From NCBI GenBank assembly GCA_964424105.1, contig CAYRHJ010000019.1:1-64000 (forward strand): a stretch of 64,000 bases of DNA, given 5' to 3'. The notes beneath the pieces are model-generated. The model worked only from the letters and a program-made list of their open reading frames with translations, made no database searches and was not told the DNA's origin. A program made the position numbers and the translations under genes. This stretch comes from CAYRHJ01 sp964424105 (GTDB lineage Bacteria > Planctomycetota > Phycisphaerae > UBA1845). Of the stretch, positions 61,438 through 64,000 are shown one piece after another. How positions within the stretch are numbered: position 1 is the first letter of the stretch; each line of letters begins with the position of its first letter.

Positions 61438-62118
61438 GTGAATGGCGCCACGGAATTCCCCAGACGAGGCGGGAATTCCCTAGACGAGGCGGGATGTATT
61501 CGTCGTAAACCCGTGATCGGGCTGGCTGGCGGGATCGCGTCGGGCAAGTCGATGGTCGCGGAACAACTGCGACGATTGGGTTGCGCGATTGTGGATTCCG
61601 ACCAGATGGTTCACGACGAGCTTGCCAAGCCCGACGTCGTCCAGACTTTCGAGAGTTGGTGGGGTCAGAAAGTTGTTGACAGCGAGGGACGCATCAATCG
61701 GCAGGTGATGTCGGAAATCATTTTTAGCGAGGCCGAGCAGCGCAAGCGGATGGAATCCTTTTTGTATCCCAGGCTGGAACGGCGGCGAGAGAAGATGATG
61801 CTTGGTTTCGAGGACGATCCGGCGGTCCGGGCCATCGTCATCGACAGCCCGCTCCTGTTCGAGGTCGGGTTGGATAAGTTGTGTGACGCGGTGATTTTCA
61901 CGGAATGTGACCGCGATGTCCGGGTCGGCCGCGCCCGGGAAAGCCGTGGCTGGACGGAATCGGAATTCGATCGCCGAGAAATGTTGCAGAAATCGCTGGA
62001 CATGAAGGCTCGGATGGCCGATTATAGGGTGGTCAACAACTCCACCATCGATGCGCTACTGGCGCAGGTGACACCCCTTTTTGAGCGATTGATTGAAGCC
62101 CAGGCGAGTTCCCGCTAA
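61438..62118 (+). CDS. coaE: Dephospho-CoA kinase
   Basis: This enzyme makes coenzyme A by phosphorylating dephospho-CoA. It has the P-loop GLAGGIASGKS, DSDQMVHDEL and a late FTECDRDVRVGRARESRG typical of CoaE. The frame is open from GTG 61438 (226 residues), but the first 25 codons cover a 20-bp tandem duplication (61451-61470 and 61471-61490) that shifts the frame between copies, so they may not be native. The family normally begins just before the P-loop; GTG 61513 or ATT 61498 (with GAGG at suitable distance) would give about 200 residues. It is upstream of rho. Confidence 0.9.
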   Translation: MNGATEFPRRGGNSLDEAGCIRRKPVIGLAGGIASGKSMVAEQLRRLGCAIVDSDQMVHDELAKPDVVQTFESWWGQKVVDSEGRINRQVMSEIIFSEAEQRKRMESFLYPRLERRREKMMLGFEDDPAVRAIVIDSPLLFEVGLDKLCDAVIFTECDRDVRVGRARESRGWTESEFDRREMLQKSLDMKARMADYRVVNNSTIDALLAQVTPLFERLIEAQASSR

Positions 62119-62260
62119 ACCAAAAAATCGTCGAGGTCGTTGTTAGGACAGCCGTAACGGATTTCCACCTTTAATTTCCAGATAGGACCACGCCGTATCT
62201 CCGCTTTCGTAGCGCGGACCGTGCGGGTCAATCAAACCTTTTTGTCAGGAGGATGTATCG

Positions 62261-63736
62261 ATGGCGAAAGCCACGTCCGGTAGGCCCAGACCTATCCGAA
62301 AACGGTCAAGTGATTCAAACCATGCCAAGCCCGCTCCAGCGCGAGAGGACGCCGTGCAGACGGATGACAACGGGGACGACTTCGGGGGTGACCTGGTCGG
62401 CGCGCCCAAGAGTCGCGGCGCCGGTCTGGCCGCCGAAGTCGACGCAGAAACCCACGCCAAGTACGAGGAGATCAAGCGCGGTGATACGCACATCCGCGCG
62501 CTACAAAAGAAAACCGTCAGCGAACTGCACGACCTGGCCAAGGAAGAAGGCCTCACCGATTACAGCGGCCTCAAAAAGCAGGACCTCATTTTCAGAATTC
62601 TAAAGGAGCGCATCCGCCAAAACGGATTGATGTACGGCGAGGGCGTTTTGGAGATCCTTCCAGACGGGTTCGGGTTTCTCCGTTCGCCGGAATACAACTA
62701 CATGCCCTGTCCGGACGACATTTACATCAGCCCATCGCAGATCCGCCGCTTCGGCCTGCGAACCGGGCAGGTGGTCGTCGGCCAAATCCGGCCTCCCAAG
62801 GAATCGGAGCGGTATTTTGCGCTCTTGCGCGTCGAAGCCATCAATTACGAGGACCCCGACGCCGTCACGGAAAAGACGAATTTCGAAGACCTCACGCCGC
62901 TGCATCCCGAAAAGCGCCTGATTCTCGAAACCACTCCTGATGAATTCAACATGCGCATCGTCGATATCGTCACGCCCATCGGCATGGGACAGCGCATGCT
63001 CATCGTCGCTCCGCCTCGAACCGGCAAGACGGTCCTGCTGGCCAAGATGGCCAACGCCATCTCGACGAATCACCCGGAAACCTACGTATTCATTCTGCTG
63101 ATCGACGAGCGGCCTGAAGAAGTCACCGAAATGCAGCGCTCCACCAAGGCGGAGGTGATCAGCTCCACGTTCGACGAGCCCGCCTCGCGACACGTGCAGG
63201 TGGCTGAGATGGTCATCGAGAAAGCCAAGCGCATGGTCGAGTATCGCAAGGACGTGGTCATCCTGCTCGATTCCATCACCCGATTGGCCCGGGCCTACAA
63301 CACCGAAGTGCCGCATTCCGGCAAAATCCTTTCCGGCGGTGTCGATGCCAACGCGCTGCAAAAACCGAAGCGATTTTTCGGCGCCGCGCGAAACATCGAG
63401 GAGGGTGGTTCGTTGACCATCATCGGGACCGCGCTGGTGGACACCGGCAGCAAGATGGACGAGGTCATTTTTGAAGAATTCAAGGGCACCGGCAACAGCG
63501 AGTTGCATCTGGATCGCCGGCTGGTCGATCGTCGCGTCTGGCCCGCGATTGACATTGCCGCCAGCGGTTCCCGAAAAGAAGAACTGCTGCTGGATCAAAA
63601 GGAGCTGGAGCTGGTCTTCCGATTGCGCCGAGTATTGGCCGACATGAACCCGGTCGAAGCCATCGAGCTTCTGCGAAACCGGTTGAGCAAGGTCCGAACC
63701 AACGCAGAGTTTTTGATGACCATGAACCTACAGTAG
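62261..63736 (+). CDS. rho: Transcription termination factor Rho
   Basis: This 491-residue RNA-dependent ATPase terminates transcription. AGGAGG is eight bases before the ATG. The first 65 residues are basic and low-complexity, then a Rho N-terminal helical domain (about 80-120), the cold-shock-like RNA-binding domain (EGVLEILPDGFGFLRSP, 127-143) and the RecA-like ATPase with P-loop VAPPRTGKT (249-257). The secondary RNA site and later motifs (LDSITRLARAYN, GGVDANALQKPKRFF) are intact. The N-terminal extension is longer than in E. coli and may help nucleic acid binding. Confidence 0.97.
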   Translation: MAKATSGRPRPIRKRSSDSNHAKPAPAREDAVQTDDNGDDFGGDLVGAPKSRGAGLAAEVDAETHAKYEEIKRGDTHIRALQKKTVSELHDLAKEEGLTDYSGLKKQDLIFRILKERIRQNGLMYGEGVLEILPDGFGFLRSPEYNYMPCPDDIYISPSQIRRFGLRTGQVVVGQIRPPKESERYFALLRVEAINYEDPDAVTEKTNFEDLTPLHPEKRLILETTPDEFNMRIVDIVTPIGMGQRMLIVAPPRTGKTVLLAKMANAISTNHPETYVFILLIDERPEEVTEMQRSTKAEVISSTFDEPASRHVQVAEMVIEKAKRMVEYRKDVVILLDSITRLARAYNTEVPHSGKILSGGVDANALQKPKRFFGAARNIEEGGSLTIIGTALVDTGSKMDEVIFEEFKGTGNSELHLDRRLVDRRVWPAIDIAASGSRKEELLLDQKELELVFRLRRVLADMNPVEAIELLRNRLSKVRTNAEFLMTMNLQ

Positions 63737-63828
63737 CCTGCGGCGCTGACCGTGTCGCACGACGGCATTAACCGGGCGAGCGGGGCAATTAGGGGGACGG
63801 AACCCGAACAGCCTCCCCGCAGCGATTG

Positions 63829-64000
63829 CTAATCGATCGGCCAGCGGATGCCCTCCAGGGCCAACAGGCGCCGCTTCATGTGGACTCCCGACGGACTGGA
63901 AAATCCGCCGATCGTGCCGTCGCTGCGCACAACCCGGTGACAAGGAACAATCAGCGGCAGTGGGTTGTGAGCCATCGTGGTGCCAACCGCCCGCACGGCC
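63829..64000 (-). CDS. ogt: Methylated-DNA-protein cysteine methyltransferase, C-terminal part (runs off the window)
   Basis: The last 56 codons of a gene on the minus strand contain the active-site motif VPCHRV within PLPLIVPCHRVVRSDGTIGG, then a helix (HMKRRLLALEG), and end at the stop 63829-63831. This is the C-terminus of the Ogt/AdaB family that removes alkyl groups from O6 of guanine by transfer to the Cys. The 5' end is beyond the window. Confidence 0.93.
   Translation of the reverse strand, partial: AVRAVGTTMAHNPLPLIVPCHRVVRSDGTIGGFSSPSGVHMKRRLLALEGIRWPID

Noticed and set aside
62600..63598. Minus-strand frame opposite rho
   Set aside because: Shadow of rho, which is complete on the plus strand.

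Overview
The window looks like a chromosomal segment of a GC-rich, Gram-negative-type bacterium, most likely a planctomycete (Phycisphaerae-like). The reasons are a secreted protein ending in a dockerin-like calcium-binding pair, an FG-GAP/ASPIC-UnbV (CRTAC1-type) secreted protein, PQQ-like beta-propellers, a DUF1571 protein, a long variant RNase HII, many small lipoproteins, and outer-membrane proteins (DUF481, a PagL-like barrel). This is inference from gene content; no rRNA or marker phylogeny is available. Genes lie on both strands. There is no phage, plasmid, transposase or CRISPR array.

Layout. 1-6.3 kb: repeats, a lipoprotein plus PAS histidine kinase pair, a DUF1571 protein, a STAS protein, a repeat cluster and an RNase HII-like gene. 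6.3-14.5 kb: a dockerin-type secreted protein, a gene remnant, two POT-family peptide transporters with unusual extracytoplasmic insertions, a CBS protein and thioredoxin reductase. 15-24 kb: ribosomal protein S1, an MsrB-MsrA lipoprotein, a PagL-like lipid A deacylase, an outer-membrane barrel, a PQQ-like propeller and the CRTAC1-type protein. 24.3-25.2 kb: a small accessory cassette between 49-bp direct repeats. 25.4-39 kb: a large oligopeptide-uptake locus with two substrate-binding proteins, two permease pairs, one ATPase pair, a cysteine-synthase-like enzyme and an M3 oligopeptidase. 39-41.5 kb: a membrane-TPR protein. 41.6-46 kb: the reductive pyrimidine/hydantoin operon hydA-preT-preA. 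46.5-49.4 kb: an FAH-family hydrolase, a cupin, a repeat-truncated lipoprotein and a two-gene cassette ending in a SIR2-like protein, closed by a repeat array. 49.8-64 kb: RNase D, membrane and thioredoxin-like proteins, a propeller, tRNA-Ser(UGA), DUF481, DUF368, AmrA, a VOC protein, coaE, rho and the end of an O6-alkylguanine-DNA alkyltransferase gene.

How the genes work together. Peptide use is the main theme: the Opp locus, the M3 peptidase and two POT carriers would import and degrade oligopeptides. A second theme is pyrimidine or hydantoin catabolism (hydA, preT, preA). A third is envelope and redox maintenance: TrxB, MsrBA, a TlpA-like protein, the PagL-like protein and a DUF368 lipid-carrier transporter.

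The most unusual content is the set of dispersed palindromic repeats filling most intergenic gaps. Several are long copies 40-50 kb apart in inverted orientation. Some truncate or extend genes, and they bracket the two most accessory-looking segments (24.3-25.2 kb and 47.9-49.7 kb). The SIR2-like protein with its small upstream partner is the best candidate for an undescribed system, possibly phage defence; this is inferred from domain type and context only.
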